From NCBI GenBank assembly GCA_035293565.1, contig DATGMP010000149.1:1-64000 (forward strand): 64,000 nt of DNA, written 5' to 3'. Shown here piece after piece: positions 27,851-38,000 of this stretch. Each line of letters begins with the position of its first letter. Position 1 is the stretch's first letter. Under the pieces are notes generated by a model, which did no database searches, was not told the DNA's origin, and saw nothing but the letters and a program-made list of their open reading frames with translations. A program made the translations under genes and the position numbers. This DNA is from DATGMP01 sp035293565. Its GTDB lineage: Bacteria > Pseudomonadota > Alphaproteobacteria > BOG-932 > Roseiterribacteraceae.

Positions 27851-29530
27851 ATGCCACCTGACTCACTACTGCGCGCGGATGACGACGCGATCGACGTCAT
27901 TCCGATGGGAGGCGCCGGCGGCTTCGGCATGAACGTCACGCTTTACGGGCATGGCGGCAAATGGATCATGGTCGATCTGGGCATGGGCTTTGCCGACGAT
28001 CGGGTGCCCGGCGTAGAGCTTCTGGTTCCCGATGTCTCCTTCATCGCCCAGCGGCGGCACGATTTGCTGGGCATCGTGCTGACCCATGCGCACGAGGACC
28101 ATCTGGGCGCAGTGCCGTATCTCTGGCCCAGGCTCCGCTGCCCGATCTACGCCACGCCCTTCACCGCTGCCGTGCTGCGCCTGAAGCTGATCGAGCATCA
28201 GCTTCGGAACGAGATCGAGATCCGTGAGATCCCGCAATCCGGCGCGTTCGAGATCGGGCCCTTCGCGCTCAGCTATATCGATGTCACGCATTCGATCCCC
28301 GAGCCCAACATGCTGCGCATCAGCACGTCGGCCGGGACGGTCGTGCATACCGGCGACTGGAAACTCGATCCCGGCCCGGTTGTGGGACGGCTGACCGATA
28401 TCGGCACGCTGGAGCATGTCGGTGACCAAGGGGTGCTTGCGGTCATTGGCGATTCGACGAATGCGCTCACCCCCGGCCATTCCGGCTCCGAGGCCGCGCT
28501 GCTGCAGAGCCTGACCGAACTCTTTCCCACCTATAAGCAGCGGATCGTCGTCGCCTGCTTCTCCTCCAACGTGGCCCGCATCGAAAGCATCGCGCGGGCT
28601 GCTGCGGCCGTGGACCGGTCAGTCGCGATCATCGGCCGTTCGCTCTGGAAAATCGTCGAGGCGGCGCGCGAGACCGGGTACCTGAAGGGCCTGCCGGATT
28701 TCGCCGACGGCAAGGAGGCGGCGTTCCTGCCGCGCGAGAAGACCGTACTGATCTGCACCGGCAGTCAGGGCGAGCTGCGCGCCGCGCTGTCGCGGATCGC
28801 GGCCGGCGACCATCCCGACATCGATCTCGAATCCGGCGACACGGTGATCTTCTCGTCGCGCCCGATCCCCGGCAACGAGCAGGCGATCGGGTTCGTGCAG
28901 AGCCGGCTGATGCGGCGCGGCATCAATGTGGTGACGGCGCGCGACGCTTTCGTCCATGTGTCCGGCCATCCGGCGCACGACGAGCTGGTCCAGATGTATG
29001 AATGGCTGCGTCCGCGTTCGCTGGTCGCCGTGCATGGCGAATATCCGCACCAGGCCGAGCATGCGCGGATCGCGCGCAACTGCCAGATCGGCCACACCAT
29101 CGTGCCGGAGAACGGCGAGGTGGTGCGGCTCCGCAACGGGCATGAGCCCAAGGTTGTGTCGAACGTCACGACCGGCATCCTCGCGGTCGACGGCAAGCGC
29201 CTGCTGCCCTTGGACAGCGGCGTGATTCGCGGCCGTCGCCGCGCGATCGAGCAGGGGCAGGCGGTGGTGACCGTGGTCATTGACCGCAAGGGGCGCCTGA
29301 TGGCGCCGCCCAAAGTATCGGCGCGCGGTCTCTTGAGCGCCGACCAGGACCAGCCCGGTCTGGCCGAGGCGGCGGTCCGCGTCGAGGCCGCGATCGACGC
29401 GCTTCCCGGGCTCCGGCTCCGCGATGATGCGGAACTCCACGAGACGATCCGCCTCGCCTGCCGCAAGGCGCTCAACGACCTCACCGGCAAGAAGCCGGAT
29501 GTCGATGTGCATCTGATGCGGATTGATTAG
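27851..29530 (+). CDS. rnj: Ribonuclease J
   Basis: A 559-residue metallo-beta-lactamase/beta-CASP ribonuclease. The zinc site HAHEDH has His79, His81, Asp83 and His84; later motifs include GDWKLDPGPV, the beta-CASP part, and VHVSGHPAHDELVQMYEWLR with further metal ligands. It processes and degrades RNA from the 5' end in the cytoplasm. Alphaproteobacteria have RNase J together with RNase E. The start codon is 10 bases after coaX. Confidence 0.93.
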   Translation: MPPDSLLRADDDAIDVIPMGGAGGFGMNVTLYGHGGKWIMVDLGMGFADDRVPGVELLVPDVSFIAQRRHDLLGIVLTHAHEDHLGAVPYLWPRLRCPIYATPFTAAVLRLKLIEHQLRNEIEIREIPQSGAFEIGPFALSYIDVTHSIPEPNMLRISTSAGTVVHTGDWKLDPGPVVGRLTDIGTLEHVGDQGVLAVIGDSTNALTPGHSGSEAALLQSLTELFPTYKQRIVVACFSSNVARIESIARAAAAVDRSVAIIGRSLWKIVEAARETGYLKGLPDFADGKEAAFLPREKTVLICTGSQGELRAALSRIAAGDHPDIDLESGDTVIFSSRPIPGNEQAIGFVQSRLMRRGINVVTARDAFVHVSGHPAHDELVQMYEWLRPRSLVAVHGEYPHQAEHARIARNCQIGHTIVPENGEVVRLRNGHEPKVVSNVTTGILAVDGKRLLPLDSGVIRGRRRAIEQGQAVVTVVIDRKGRLMAPPKVSARGLLSADQDQPGLAEAAVRVEAAIDALPGLRLRDDAELHETIRLACRKALNDLTGKKPDVDVHLMRID

Positions 29531-29545
29531 GCGCGAACCCGACCC

Positions 29546-29803
29546 ATGGACTGGTTTACCGGCATCGTCGTCTATCTGCTTATCTGGTGGGTCGCGCTGT
29601 TCTCCGTCCTCCCGTGGGGCAACCGCCCGGCCGAACACATTACCCCAGGCACAGTGGAGAGCGCCCCGGCCAAGCCCAGGCTGCTACTCAAATTTCTCGC
29701 CACCAGCCTCGTCGCCGGCGTGATCTGGGGCGTGATCTTCTGGCTCGTGAAGAGCGATCTCATCTCCTTCCGCGAGATGGCCAGGAAGATGCCGTTGGAG
29801 TGA
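29546..29803 (+). CDS. DUF1467 family small membrane protein
   Basis: An 85-residue protein with two transmembrane helices (about residues 6-23 and 49-68) and a short loop that starts PWGNRPAEHITPGT. It matches the DUF1467 pattern, which is found next to RNase J and proline-tRNA ligase genes in alphaproteobacteria. Its function is unknown. It starts 16 bases after rnj and is probably the last gene of this operon. Confidence 0.8.
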   Translation: MDWFTGIVVYLLIWWVALFSVLPWGNRPAEHITPGTVESAPAKPRLLLKFLATSLVAGVIWGVIFWLVKSDLISFREMARKMPLE

Positions 29804-29815
29804 GCTGCCGCGAGC

Positions 29816-29831
29816 CCGGAGCCGCCTCCGG
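29816..29831 (+). terminator. Weak hairpin at the end of the nuo-rnj transcription unit
   Basis: A 6-bp stem (CCGGAG at 29816-29821 with CTCCGG at 29826-29831), a 4-base loop and a T-rich stretch lie 13 bases after the DUF1467 stop, before tRNA-Glu. The stem is short, so this is only a possible terminator. Confidence 0.35.
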
Positions 29832-29876
29832 TTGATTTCTCGCAGCCTTGCCGCTAGGTCTTACCCGCTCCGGCCC

Positions 29877-29952
29877 GACCCCTTCGTCTAGAGGCCTAGG
29901 ACATCGCCCTTTCACGGCGGTAACACGGGTTCAAATCCCGTAGGGGTCACCA
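29877..29952 (+). tRNA. tRNA-Glu (anticodon TTC)
   Basis: A 76-nt tRNA. The acceptor GACCCCT pairs with AGGGGTC at 29942-29948, then A and CCA. The anticodon loop CTTTCAC gives TTC. Its 3' end borders a decayed accessory stretch, so it may have served as an integration site, although I found no repeated copy of its 3' end in the window. Confidence 0.97.
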
Positions 29953-30081
29953 ATGAAATCAATTACTTAGCAAAATGCACCAGCAGGTTTGTCCAACGAA
30001 TGGACAATATATCGGGGCAGATTTGGATAGACATTGGTGGTCAATCGCGGATGGTGGACACATCGAGCTCCGCCGCGTAGG

Positions 30082-30293
30082 TCAGCGCTTGGTGATAAGC
30101 AGCCCCATGATGGCCAGCGCCGTCCCGATGATCCATCCCCAGTTTTTCAGCCAAAAGCGGCACGGCCTGGGCGCCTGATCGTAGCGGCGGGGGATGCCGG
30201 GCCCATACGGACGAAAGTCGGATCACGGGGATAGGGCTGGATATCCCAATAGCGCCGTCGCCAAGCCTGAAGGTGATTACGGAGCCTTAGCAT
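30082..30293 (-). pseudogene. Frameshifted small membrane protein remnant
   Basis: Read on the minus strand from the ATG at 30293, the sequence encodes a basic N-terminus (LRNHLQAWRRRYWDIQPYPR). A protein-like reading then continues in another frame through IPRRYDQAPRPCRFWLKNW and a hydrophobic helix (WGWIIGTALAIMGLLITKR) to a stop at 30084-30082. One frameshift near 30190 would join the two parts into a protein of about 70 residues with a soluble start and one C-terminal membrane helix. I do not recognise the family. The break could also be a sequencing error. Confidence 0.35.
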
Positions 30294-30396
30294 CAAGCTC
30301 GGCGTGGCTCATGATCCGGTGTCCGTCCATCCAAATGCCGACCTCATGGTGGCCGTCCTTTACCGCTCTGCGGCCCGCTCGCTTTTGAAGATCCAA
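30277..30396 (-). CDS. Possible 39-residue hypothetical protein
   Basis: A short reading frame on the minus strand with a TTG start encodes a coding-like sequence containing KDGHHEVGIWMDGHRIMSHA. A perfect TATAAT box lies just upstream on this strand (30416-30411), but no good minus-35 box is at the right distance. It overlaps the start of the frameshifted membrane protein. It may be a fragment of a longer lost gene. Confidence 0.25.
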   Translation of the reverse strand: MDLQKRAGRRAVKDGHHEVGIWMDGHRIMSHAELDAKAP

Positions 30397-30469
30397 AAGC
30401 GGTTGTACCTATTATACCTATGTGGGACATGCCCGGAGTATATGATGGACCGGCATGAACTCAGAGTGA

Positions 30470-30640
30470 CCATATGCTAGCACAAGCAGCGCGCCGGCCT
30501 ACAGCCACGATCCGTATGGCAACGCGCTGCAGGGTACGGCGCGCGTCACAGAATTCGGCTACGTCGGAATGTTCTACAATACCAATAGCGGTCTCAACCT
30601 CACCGAATACCGCGCCTACGATCCCTTAACAATGGCGCGA
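30470..30640 (+). pseudogene. Remnant of an RHS-repeat protein gene
   Basis: The plus strand, in the frame starting at 30470, encodes AYSHDPYGNALQGTARVTEF and, a few codons later, NTNSGLNLTEYRAYDP. This is the start of the conserved RHS-repeat-associated core. In intact proteins the core continues with a glycine-arginine-tryptophan segment and a variable toxin tip; here the similarity stops at YDP and neither the upstream repeats nor the tip are present. It is a leftover of a polymorphic toxin or contact-dependent antagonism gene, about 520 bases after tRNA-Glu. Confidence 0.65.
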
Positions 30641-30735
30641 AAGCGGCCAGAAGTGGCGTGCATTCGAGTCGACGCTTTCAAAGTACGCCCGCGATTGCTA
30701 TGATTCTCCAAAAATTTACTTGGATCGGACACAGG

Positions 30736-31920
30736 ATGGGTGCGGCGGACGAGATCGGCGCCGTCATTGACGGTTTCTATGCGGCGGCCGTTTCGGAGAC
30801 GACCTGGGAGACCGCTCTTGAAAGGCTGTTGGAAGCGATGCGCTTCGACGGCGTCGCCCTCTACCTTTACGACCGGTCGGTCGCCGTCTTCGATGAAAGC
30901 TCGCGACAGCTCGTCCGTGGCTTATGGCATCGCCTGTCGATCGACAGCCAGGTCGATTACGAGCAGCATTATTTCAAGATCGACCCGCGCATACAGCACA
31001 TAGCCCGCAATCCCGGCACGCGCATTCTCTATGATTACCTGCACACACCGGAAGAGGAGATGGACCGCAACGAATACTATCATTGGTATCAGTCAACCCA
31101 GGCGACGCGCTATTATATCGGAGGACAGACGGCGTCCGATCTTCCCTATTGGGGCGGCATCACGCTGCACCGTCGACGGCAGTTCGGAGCCGCGCAGCAG
31201 GATGAGATCGAGCGGTTCGGCTTCCTGTTCAATCACCTGGAGCGGGCTCTCGCGGTCGATTACCGACTCAATTTGAAAGGCGGCGACGCTCGGGCGCTCG
31301 AGGGCCTGATCGAGGCGAACCCGACCGGCATCGTCTTCCTGAACGACGGCGGCGACGTGGTGATGTCCAACGAGGCGGCCCGCGCGATGGCCGCCCGGAG
31401 GGATGCGTTCGCCATCGAGAGCAATGCGATCCGCATGCTGCGGAACGGCAACGGCCAGTCGCTCGAGCGTCTGATCGCCGACGCTGCGAGCTTGAGGCCA
31501 AGCCATGATTGCCGGGGGGTGCTCCGACTTCCCCGGCGATCGGGAAAGCGCGACTATCTCGTGATCGTCACGCGCCTGCCGCGTCGGCAGGGGATTTTTG
31601 CGCCCTGGGGCGCCGCGATCTGCCTCATCATCTTCGATCCCGACGAAAGGCCCGAGCCGGCGCATGATCTTTTGCAGCGCATGTACGGCCTGACGGTCGC
31701 GGAAGCGCGGCTGGCAACGCAGCTGCTGGCCTCCGGCAAGCTGGAAATCGCCGCGAGCGAGCTCGGCATCGCGATGACGACCGCCCGATTTCACCTGGCC
31801 TCGATCTTTCGAAAGACGGGAACCGAGCGGCAGACCGATCTCGTTCGCCTCCTCGTCTCGATACCCTGGCCCGCGCTCCGGTTCGGATCGACGGCGTCCG
31901 ACATGTCCCCATTCAAATGA
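30736..31920 (+). CDS. LuxR-type helix-turn-helix transcriptional regulator
   Basis: About 394 residues from the ATG at 30736; the frame is open to a GTG at 30658 and an ATG at 30700, so the start is uncertain. The N-terminal two thirds are a PAS/GAF-like sensing region that includes NPTGIVFLNDGGDVVMSNEA. The C-terminus is a LuxR helix-turn-helix (LTVAEARLATQLLASGKLEI, then LGIAMTTARFHLASIFRKTG). There is no receiver domain and no recognised autoinducer-binding domain. It ends 119 bases before the giant exported-protein gene on the same strand, so it is a good candidate to control that gene (inference). Confidence 0.75.
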   Translation: MGAADEIGAVIDGFYAAAVSETTWETALERLLEAMRFDGVALYLYDRSVAVFDESSRQLVRGLWHRLSIDSQVDYEQHYFKIDPRIQHIARNPGTRILYDYLHTPEEEMDRNEYYHWYQSTQATRYYIGGQTASDLPYWGGITLHRRRQFGAAQQDEIERFGFLFNHLERALAVDYRLNLKGGDARALEGLIEANPTGIVFLNDGGDVVMSNEAARAMAARRDAFAIESNAIRMLRNGNGQSLERLIADAASLRPSHDCRGVLRLPRRSGKRDYLVIVTRLPRRQGIFAPWGAAICLIIFDPDERPEPAHDLLQRMYGLTVAEARLATQLLASGKLEIAASELGIAMTTARFHLASIFRKTGTERQTDLVRLLVSIPWPALRFGSTASDMSPFK

Positions 31921-32039
31921 ACGGGACGGAGATTTTGACACTTTAAATCTTCCTGATTCTTTCCCCCTTGCAGATCAAGTAGTTAGACGGTGGCACGCGA
32001 TTTGCATCGGTCCCCGAAGGACAGCATGAGGGGGTTGGG

Positions 32040-35000
32040 ATGTCGAATCCTGGAACGTCGATCACGTGCCGAAGCGCAATCGCAAGCCCGTGCGGGGGGG
32101 GGGCCAGCCGTCGCGGGCGGTTTCTCGCCGGCGTGTCCGCCGCCGCGATCCTTGCGCTGGCCGGCGGACCGCGATCGGCGCACGCGACCGCGATAAGCTG
32201 GGCGGCCGACGTCAACGGGAGCTTCAACGACAACACTAAATGGAATCCGGCGACAGTGCCGGGATCGACCGACGACGTCACCATCAGCCAGGGCACGACC
32301 GCAACGCCGGACACCGTCACGAGCTCGACGAACAACACTATCAACAGCCTGGTGACCGGCGCCCATGACACGCTGTCGAGCACGAACGGCACCTTCACCG
32401 TCAACAACGGCGGCACGAACGCGGGAACCATCGCGATCGGCAACAACACGTTGTTTCAACTGGGCGGAGCTCTGAGCAATACGGGCGCGATCACGATCAA
32501 CTCGAGCGGCAACACCACCGACCTGCGTGTCGCCGACGGCACGAAGCTGTCGGGCGGCGGCACTGTGACTTTGAACGATCAGCCATCCAACCTGAACCGT
32601 ATCTGGGGCATCGCGAACAGCGGCGCCGAGACCCTGACCAATGTCGACAACACCATCCAGGGCGCGGGATCGATCGGCTTCAGCAACTCGATCGAAATCA
32701 TCAACCAGTCGAAAGGCGTGATCAACGCCAATGCAACCCATTCGCTGGTGGTTACGCCCTCGACCAATCCCACGGTGACGGCTCCCAATGGCGGTGGATT
32801 CGTCAATCAGGGCTTGATGGAATCGACCAATACCGGCGGCCTGGTGCTGAGCAGCGGCGTGTTCAACAACAAGGGCGGCACGATCGAAGCGGTCGGCACC
32901 GGCAACGACGTCTTTCTGCAGGCCGGCACGACGGTCTCGGGCGGCACGCTGAACGGCAGCGGCGGCGGCATCGTCCACACGGCCAGCGGCAATCAAGCGA
33001 CCCTCGACGGTTCGAGCCAAGGGACGCTCACGATTCTGGGCGCCTACCGGGGCGACAACAACACCACGACCGTGCTCGACGGCACGATCTCGAACCAGGG
33101 CAATCTGTCGCTCAACTCGATCGGCAACACCACCGACCTGCACATCGCCGATGGCACAAAACTCACCGGCGGCGGCACGATCACGCTCAGCGACGTGTCA
33201 TCCGGCCTCAACCGCATCTTTGGCTTCACCAACAGCGGCACCGAGACCCTGACCAACGTCGACAACACGATTCAGGGGGCAGGCTCGATCGGCGTCAGCA
33301 ACTCGATCGAGGTCATCAACCAGTCCAAGGGCGTGATCGACGCCAATGCGACCAACTCGCTGGTCATTGCGCCGACCCTCAATGGCTCGGTCGTAACCCC
33401 CAACGGGGGCGGATTCGTCAACCAGGGTCTCCTGGAGGCGACGAACAAGGGCGGCCTGGTGCTCGCCCAAGGCCAGTTCAACAACAGCGGCGGAACGATC
33501 GAGGCGGTCGGCGCCGGCAACGATGTGTTCCTGCAGGGCGGCGTGACCGTCTCCGGCGGCACGGTGAACGGCAGCGGCGGTGGCATCGTCCACACAGTGA
33601 GTGGCCAGACGGCCAATCTCGACGGCTCCAGCACGGCAGGTACGCTCACCATCCTCGGCACCTACCAGGGCGACAACAACAGCGCGACCCAGCTCTTCGG
33701 GACGATCGCCAACAAGGGCAATCTGCTGATCAACTCGAACGGCGGCAACAACGCCGACCTGCGTGTCGCCGACGGTACGAAGCTGATGGGCGGCGGCACC
33801 GTGACCCTGAGCGATCAGGCTTCCAACTTCAACCGCATCTGGGGCGTCACCAACAGCGGCACCGAGACCCTGACCAACGTCGACAACACGATTCAGGGGG
33901 CAGGCTCGATCGGCGTCAGCAACTCGATCGAGGTCATCAACCAGTCGGGGGGCGTCATCGACGCCAACTCGGCTAGCAACTCGCTGGTCATCGCGCCGAC
34001 GGTCAATGGCTCGGTCGTAACCCCCAACGGCGGCGGCTTCGTCAACCAGGGTCTGTTGGAGGCGACGAAGGCCGGTGGGCTGGTGCTGGCCCAGGGCCAA
34101 TTCAACAACAAGACCGGCACGATCGAGGCGGTCGGCGCCGGGAACAATGTCTATCTGCAGGGCAGCGTGGTTGTCTCCGGCGGCACGCTGACGAGCAGCG
34201 GCGGCGGCGTCGTTCAGACGACAACGGGCCAGCAAGCCTCGCTGGACGGCACCAGTCAGGGCGCGCTCACCAATTCCGGTACCTTCCAGGTCACAAACAA
34301 CAGCACGGTCTTCCTCGACGGCACGATCAACAACACCGGGACGATCAACGTCGCGGCGGGAGGCAACAGCACCGATCTGCGGATGGCCGACGGGACGCAA
34401 CTGACCGGCGGCGGCACGATCACGCTCTCCGACAGCGCCAACAATCGGATTTTCGGCGCTGCCAACAACGGCATCGAGACGGTGACGAATGTCAACAATA
34501 CGATCCAGGGCGCGGGCCAGTTCGGCGTCAGCAATTCGCTCGAATTCATCAACAAGGCCACGATCGACGCCAATGGGACCAACCAACTGGTCATCGCGCC
34601 GACCACGAACGGGACCTTGGTGTCAGCAAACAAAGGCGGTTTCGTTAATCAGGGTCTCTTGGAGGCGACGAACACAGGCGGCCTGGTGCTGAACGGCGGC
34701 GTGTTCAACAACCAAACGGGCACGATCGAGGCGATCGGCACCGGCAACAACGTCTATCTTCAGAACAGCGTCACGATTGCCGGCGGCACGGTGACCAGCA
34801 GCGGCGGCGGCATCGTCCAGATGGTGGCGGGCCACACCGCGACGCTGGACGGCTCGACGGTGGGCGCGCTCACCAATTCCGGTACCTTCCAGGTCACAAA
34901 CAACAGCACGGTCTTCCTCGACGGCACGATCAAGAACACCGGGACGATCAACGTCGCGGCCGGAGGCAATTCCACAGACCTACGAGTGGCCGACGGGACT

Positions 35001-38000
35001 CAACTGACCGGCGGCGGCACGGTTACGCTCTCCGACAGCCCCAACAACCGCATCTTCGGCGCGGCCAACAACGGCCTCGAGACCCTGACCAACGTCGACA
35101 ACACGATCCAGGGCGCCGGCCAGTTCGGCGTCTCGAACTCGATCGCGATCGTGAATGGCGGCACGATCGACGCCACCGGCGCCAACGCGCTGGTCATCGC
35201 GCCGACGGTCAACGGCTCGTTCGCGGCTGGCCTCGAGAATCAGGCCGGTGGCGTGCTCGAAGGCTCCGGCGCGGGGGGGCTGTCGATCACCCAGGGCATC
35301 ATCGACAACCAGGGCACCGTCCAGGCGCTGAACGGCAGCAGCGTGACCTACGGCCCCAGCACCACGAACAAGAACAATGTCGGCGGCACATTGACCGGCG
35401 GCATCTGGAAGGCGATCTCGACCGGCGGAGGGGCGACGGTGTCGATCACCGGCGGCCCGGTGGTGACGGACGCCGCGAAGATCACGGTGTCGGGCGCCGG
35501 CTCCATCTTCCAGGCCGGCAATGGGTCAACCTTCACGCCGCTCGAGGTCAGCCTGACCACGATCGCGTCAAGCGGCGAGCTGCACGTTCTCGACAATCGC
35601 AACTACACGACGACCAACGATATCGGGAACAGCGGGCTTCTTGATCTGGGCGGCGGCGTCTTCGCATCGCATAGCCTCACCAACACGAGCACCGGAACGG
35701 TGTCCGGCTTCGGCACGATCACGCCGGTGCTGGGCCAGCTCAGCAATTCCGGGCTGGTGCATGCGACGGGCGGGACGTTGACGGTTACGCCCGGGATATC
35801 GGGCTCGGGCGGAAACGTCACGATCGACTCCGGTGCGGGGCTCAATCTATCGCTGGCGACGGCGGGCAGCCAGGCGGCGACCTTGAAGGACAGCGGCGCG
35901 ATGAGCCTCGGAGCGCAGAGCGTCACGGTGTTCGCCGACTACAACAACACCAATTTCGGCACCGGCAACAGCTTCAACAAGCACGCGAACGTGACGACGA
36001 CGGGTGGTCAGATCCTGGCGTCGGGCACGACGGCGCAGACGCTGACGGGGAACGTGACGAACGGGACAACGTCCAGCCCGTCGATGAACTTCGGCAACGT
36101 GCATGTGAAGAGCAGCACGACGCTCAACTATGCGGTGAACGACGTCGGAAGCGGCGGCCCGAGCCTGCGGGGCGCGCTCCAGACGAGCGTCAATGGCGGC
36201 AACATCAGCGACGGGCGGCTCTCGGGCAGCGGCGTCACCGCCTCCAATTACGGTCCGATCGCGCAGGGGAGCGCGACCGGCAATCTCGCCGTGACCTTCA
36301 ACGCGACCTCGGCCGGGGCTCTGTCGGGCCAGACGGTGCACGTCGCCAACAATTTCGACAATGTTGGAGAGCAGACGCTTTCGATCGGCGGCGCGGCCTA
36401 TGATTACGCCAACCCGACGGTGAACAACTCGCCGATCGTCTTCGGCAACCACCATGTCAAGGACGTGATCACCCAGCAGGGGGTGAGCATCACCAACACG
36501 GTGGTCAGCAACGCCGCCTTCCAGGAGGGCCTGGACGCCGGCGCCGGCGCCGTCACCGGCGGGGTGACGACCAACGGCGGCTCTTTCACCAACCTGGCGG
36601 CCGGGTCGACCAACAACAGCGCGATCACGGTCGGCATCGACACCACGACGGCCGGCAGCAAGAGCGGCACGGTGGCGCTCAGCCTAACGTCCAACGGCGC
36701 GATCGACGGCCTGGCCAACACCGCGCTCTCGTCGCAGAGCGTGACCGTAACGGGCGCGGTCTACAATCTGGCGTCCTCCAACATTATCGCGCCGATCAAC
36801 TTCGGGGTGCTCCATACCGGTGCCGGCAACGTCACCAAGACCTTGAGCATCACCAACACGGCGCCGACAGGGGGCTTCTCGGAGGGGCTGGATTCGAGCT
36901 TCGGCAGCTATGCCAACAGCGGCGGGAGCATCACGCCGACCTTCAGCGGCAGCATCGCCAACCTCGCCGCCGGCGCGACCGACAACACCTCGATGATGGC
37001 GACCATCAGCACCGCCACCGCCGGCGTGGTCAGCGGCACGGTCACCGTTCACCAGGCGTCCGACGGCGCCACCACCAGCGGGCTCGGCATCACCGCGCTC
37101 GCCGATCAGGGGGTGGGGGTCAGCGGCACGGTGAACGCGACGATCACGAACCTGGCCCAGCCGACCGTCAACACGACCCAGCCGGTCAATTTCGGGAATG
37201 TGCGCATCGGGACGCCGGTTACGCCGACCGCGCTCAGCATCACCAACTCGGCGCCGGTCAGCAGCTTTACCGAAAAGCTGATCGGCAATGTGACCGGGAC
37301 GACGGGCACCGGGATCACCGCGGCGGGCGGGTTCGGTCCGCCGACCGCCAATCCCGAGCTCGCCGGCGGCCAGACCGACACGACCAGCATCACGGTCGGG
37401 ATCGACAGCTCGAGCGCGGGTGCCAAGTCCGGCAACGCGGTGATCGATTTCAAGTCCGACGGCACCGCCTTCTCAGGCGGGACGATCACCGATCTCGGCA
37501 ACACCAATGTGGCGGTCACCGGCAATGTCTACCGGCTGGCGACCGGAAGCGCGGCCTCGCCGGCCGCCATCGGCGCGACCCGCGTCGGCGCGGGTCCGCT
37601 GACAGGCAATCTGAGCGTCACCAACACGGCGGCGAGCGACGGGTTCTCCGAAAATCTCGACGCGGCGATCTCGGGTACCGGCGGGCAGGTCACCGCCTCG
37701 TCGGGCTCGGTGACGGGGCTTGCGGCCGGCAACACCAACGGCTCGGGCCTGTCGGTCACGCTCGACAGCGCCTCCTCCGGCGTCAAGAGCGGCACGGCGA
37801 CCGTTCAGTTCAAGTCCGACGGCACCGGCATCGATGGCGGCGCCCCGGTCGACAACGGCTCGCAGGTCGTGACGGTGACGGGCAAGGTCTATCAGACGGC
37901 GGTCGCCTCGGTGTCGCCCGGCCCGGTCAATTTCGGGATCGTCCATAAGGGCGATACGGTCGCTCCGCAGAGCATCAACGTCGCCAACACCGCGTCGGGC

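Noticed and set aside
29877..29952. tRNA-Glu as a proven attachment site
   Set aside because: I looked for a second copy of its 3' end in the following accessory stretch and found none; only the decayed content hints at integration.
31935..31960. TTGACA upstream of the giant gene as a promoter
   Set aside because: No minus-10-like hexamer lies at the right distance, so I did not list it.
31983..34586. Long minus-strand open frames (386 and 462 codons) opposite the giant gene
   Set aside because: They mirror the repeat pattern of the plus-strand gene, encode His/Arg/Val-rich sequence without domains or ribosome-binding sites, and arise from the GC-rich third positions of the coding strand.
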